Of a stretch of 64,000 bases of DNA, positions 62,290-64,000 are shown one piece after another. Under the pieces are notes generated by a model, which made no database searches, was not told where the DNA came from, and saw only the letters and a program-made list of their open reading frames with translations. Positions within the stretch are counted from its first letter, which is position 1; each line of letters starts with the position of its first letter. The position numbers and the translations under genes are program-made. Origin of the DNA: Aequorivita vitellina (GTDB taxonomy: Bacteria; Bacteroidota; Bacteroidia; Flavobacteriales; Flavobacteriaceae); the NCBI RefSeq assembly GCF_022008365.1, contig NZ_JAIRBA010000003.1:62001-126000 (forward strand), written 5' to 3'.

Positions 62290-63240
62290 ATGCAGAACGA
62301 TTTAAAAATAGTTTTTATGGGAACCCCCGATTTTGCTGTTGGGGTTTTAAAAAAAATGGTTGAAGCAGGAAAAAACGTTGTGGGTGTAATTACAGCCCCT
62401 GACAGACCAGCCGGACGCGGACGAAAACTGATGGCATCGGCGGTTAAAGAATATGCTCTTTCACAAAACCTCGAAGTCCTGCAACCCACTAATTTAAAAG
62501 ACGATTCTTTTCTTAAAGAATTAAAAGCACTTAACGCCAATCTTCAAGTAGTGGTGGCTTTCAGGATGCTTCCAAAAGTAGTGTGGCAAATGCCAGCCTT
62601 AGGCACATTCAATCTTCATGCCTCACTTCTTCCCCATTATAGAGGTGCCGCACCTATAAATTGGGCTATAATTAATAAGGAAGAAAAAACAGGAGTTACC
62701 ACGTTTTTTATAGACGAAAAAATTGACACCGGTGCTATTATAGCGAAGAATGAAGTTGAAATTAAGGCCAATGAAACAGCCGAAACACTTCACGATAAAT
62801 TGATGACTAAAGGAGGCGAGCTAGTTCTAGAAACATTAACGCTAATTGAAAAAGGCGACGTAAAAACACAACCACAACCGGCAACACACAATTTAAAGGA
62901 GGCGCCAAAGCTCACATCGGAAAACACACGAATAGATTGGTCTAAACCAGGCGCATCTATCGAGGCTTTTATACGAGGACTTTCACCCTACCCGGTAGCT
63001 TGGACAATTTTAATCAATAATAACGACGAGTTAAAAGTAAAAATCTATTCAGCGCAATTTGAAGAAAGCAGTCATAATCTAGAAATAGGTAAGGTAGAGG
63101 CTTCCAAAAAAGAATTAAAAGTAGCGTGTATAAACGGTTTCCTTTCAATTGAAGAACTGCAACTACCCGGCAAACGAAAAATGGCAGTTGCTGCACTTTT
63201 AAATGGCTATACTTTCGAAGCAGATTCTAAACTATTGTAA
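62290..63240 (+). CDS. fmt: methionyl-tRNA formyltransferase
   Basis: This 316-residue enzyme formylates the initiator Met-tRNA using 10-formyl-THF. The N-terminal domain has VFMGTPDFAVGVLKKM and the active-site loop HASLLPHYRGAAPINWAI with catalytic Asn/His/Asp elements; the C-terminal OB-like part has TRIDWSKPGASIEAFIRGLSPYPVAW. Length is normal. It follows recQ closely and precedes HU. Confidence 0.96.
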   Translation: MQNDLKIVFMGTPDFAVGVLKKMVEAGKNVVGVITAPDRPAGRGRKLMASAVKEYALSQNLEVLQPTNLKDDSFLKELKALNANLQVVVAFRMLPKVVWQMPALGTFNLHASLLPHYRGAAPINWAIINKEEKTGVTTFFIDEKIDTGAIIAKNEVEIKANETAETLHDKLMTKGGELVLETLTLIEKGDVKTQPQPATHNLKEAPKLTSENTRIDWSKPGASIEAFIRGLSPYPVAWTILINNNDELKVKIYSAQFEESSHNLEIGKVEASKKELKVACINGFLSIEELQLPGKRKMAVAALLNGYTFEADSKLL

Positions 63241-63280
63241 ACCCTTACTACTACTGATTTAATTAAATATTACGAAAAAC

Positions 63281-63320
63281 CCGTCAAGTTTATTAACAAA
63301 CCGTCAAAGTTATTAACAAA
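63281..63320. repeat. two tandem 20-base repeats upstream of HU
   Basis: CCGTCAAGTTTATTAACAAA (63281-63300) is followed directly by CCGTCAAAGTTATTAACAAA (63301-63320), with two neighbouring differences. They end 24 bases before the HU -33 element, a typical activator or repressor position. Confidence 0.75.
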
Positions 63321-63344
63321 AATAATGATTTACTGCGTGGTTAC

Positions 63345-63374
63345 TTGCCTGAACGGATATTCCTTTTAAATTTG
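63345..63374 (+). promoter_or_regulatory. HU gene promoter (TTG-N19-TAAATTTG)
   Basis: TTG (63345-63347), 19 bases, TAAATTTG (63367-63374): exact consensus, 47 bases before the ATG at 63422. Confidence 0.85.
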
Positions 63375-63421
63375 TAGAGCAATTAATCGAAGTTTAACCA
63401 ACAATTTAATTTAAAAAAATT

Positions 63422-63694
63422 ATGAACAAATCAGATTTAATCGATGCAATGGCAGCTGATGCCGGAATTACAAAAGCTGCCGCTAAGAAATCCTTAGAGT
63501 CTTTCTTAGGCAACGTTCAAAACTCTCTTAAAAAAGGAGACAGAGTATCACTTGTAGGTTTCGGATCTTGGTCAGTATCAAAAAGAGCCGCCAGAGAAGG
63601 AAGAAATCCTCAAACTGGTAAAACCATCAAAATTGCTGCTAAAAAAGTAGTTAAATTCAAAGCTGGATCAGATTTACAAAATAGCGTAAACTAA
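63422..63694 (+). CDS. hup: HU-family DNA-binding protein
   Basis: This 90-residue nucleoid protein has the HU helix pair (MNKSDLIDAMAADAGITKAAAKKSLE) and the DNA-bending arm RAAREGRNPQTGKTIKIAAKKVVKFKAG. It is abundant and non-specific in family members. The strong consensus promoter, tandem operator-like repeats and terminator suit a highly expressed, regulated single gene. Confidence 0.96.
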   Translation: MNKSDLIDAMAADAGITKAAAKKSLESFLGNVQNSLKKGDRVSLVGFGSWSVSKRAAREGRNPQTGKTIKIAAKKVVKFKAGSDLQNSVN

Positions 63695-63721
63695 TTGTAA
63701 GATATTTTACAAAATTTTAAG

Positions 63722-63760
63722 TCCTTCTTTTCACTTAATATGAAAAGAGGGATTTTTTTT
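63722..63760 (+). terminator. HU terminator
   Basis: TCCTTCTTTTCA pairs with TGAAAAGAGGGA across a 7-base loop, followed by eight T at 63753-63760. Confidence 0.85.
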
Positions 63761-63899
63761 ATAGAGCTGATAGTGAGTAAATTACATATTCGTAATGTTT
63801 TGTTGTTTTTATTAAATAAAATATAAGTTATTAACCCAATTAACATTTTTTTGGTATTTTTAAATTTATTCCTTAGATTTAATGTATTGAACGTATTTT

Positions 63900-64000
63900 A
63901 TGACAACTTTAAAACCAGCCAAAGGCCTTCTATTAGTTGCAGAACCATCAATTATAGGGGACGTATCTTTTAATCGTTCCGTAGTGCTCTTGGCGGAGTA
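63900..64000 (+). CDS. YqgE/AlgH family protein, N-terminal part
   Basis: The frame from ATG 63900 to the window end reads MTTLKPAKGLLLVAEPSIIG followed by DVSFNRSVVLLAEY, the conserved opening of YqgE/AlgH. Only 33 residues are present. Function of the family is unclear, sometimes tied to alginate or transcription control. Confidence 0.85.
   Translation, partial: MTTLKPAKGLLLVAEPSIIGDVSFNRSVVLLAE

Noticed and set aside
1-64000. tRNA, rRNA and prophage or integrase genes
   Set aside because: No tRNA cloverleaf, rRNA segment, transposase, integrase or phage gene was recognised. Composition looks even across the window.

Overview
The window is an AT-rich stretch of a Flavobacteriaceae-type (Bacteroidota) chromosome. 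The signs are three secreted proteins with C-terminal type IX secretion (T9SS) sorting domains, consensus TTG-N19-TAnnTTTG promoters, almost no Shine-Dalgarno sites, DUF4252/DUF4290/DUF2911/DUF4199 family genes, a HYC_CC_PP protein, type B ribosomal protein L31, and frequent TTG starts. The genus cannot be fixed from the sequence alone. Most of the window is core chromosome; I see no prophage, integron, transposase, CRISPR array, rRNA or tRNA.

Layout. 1-2830: the start of a TPR protein, then two T9SS-exported proteins, one a copper-binding cupredoxin. 2956-10889: a leftward copper/heavy-metal efflux island (HYC_CC_PP protein, CusA-like RND pump, TolC-like channel, DUF305 protein, CusB-like adaptor). 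11165-15594: acetyl-CoA synthetase, a DUF1328-like membrane peptide, an AraC regulator and small hydrophilic proteins. 15849-21036: purB, a leftward ECF sigma operon with two DUF4252 proteins, and an S41 protease. 21109-27456: a vitamin B12 locus. A leftward cobalamin riboswitch precedes btuB and a BtuG-like surface lipoprotein; btuF, btuC and btuD run rightward from the same intergenic region.

27563-44477: rmuC, envelope proteins, a degenerate cupredoxin, carB, rpmH, a thioredoxin-like protein, an MltD-like transglycosylase, a hydrolase, mtaB, a peptide-binding lipoprotein and an M48 peptidase. 44586-53594: a GlmU-like protein, rpmE2, DUF4199, a glycosyltransferase, a phosphosugar mutase, an MsbA-like exporter and a second ECF sigma operon with its own sensor-like proteins. 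53648-64000: DUF2911, a photolyase with an SRPBCC partner, murA with Asp in place of the catalytic Cys, DUF4290, DUF493, an AAA ATPase, recQ, fmt, HU and the start of a YqgE/AlgH gene.

The strongest unusual signals are: a family of short palindromic repeats with a GAGCGnAGnCGAA-like core, one copy of which sits in frame inside the CusA pump gene while another forms a five-copy tandem array between btuC and btuD; a paired intact and ligand-less cupredoxin; the Cys-to-Asp MurA; tandem operator-like repeats ahead of HU and ahead of a T9SS protein; and a small hairpin at the 5' end of the L31 transcript. I did not find a clearly new multi-gene system.
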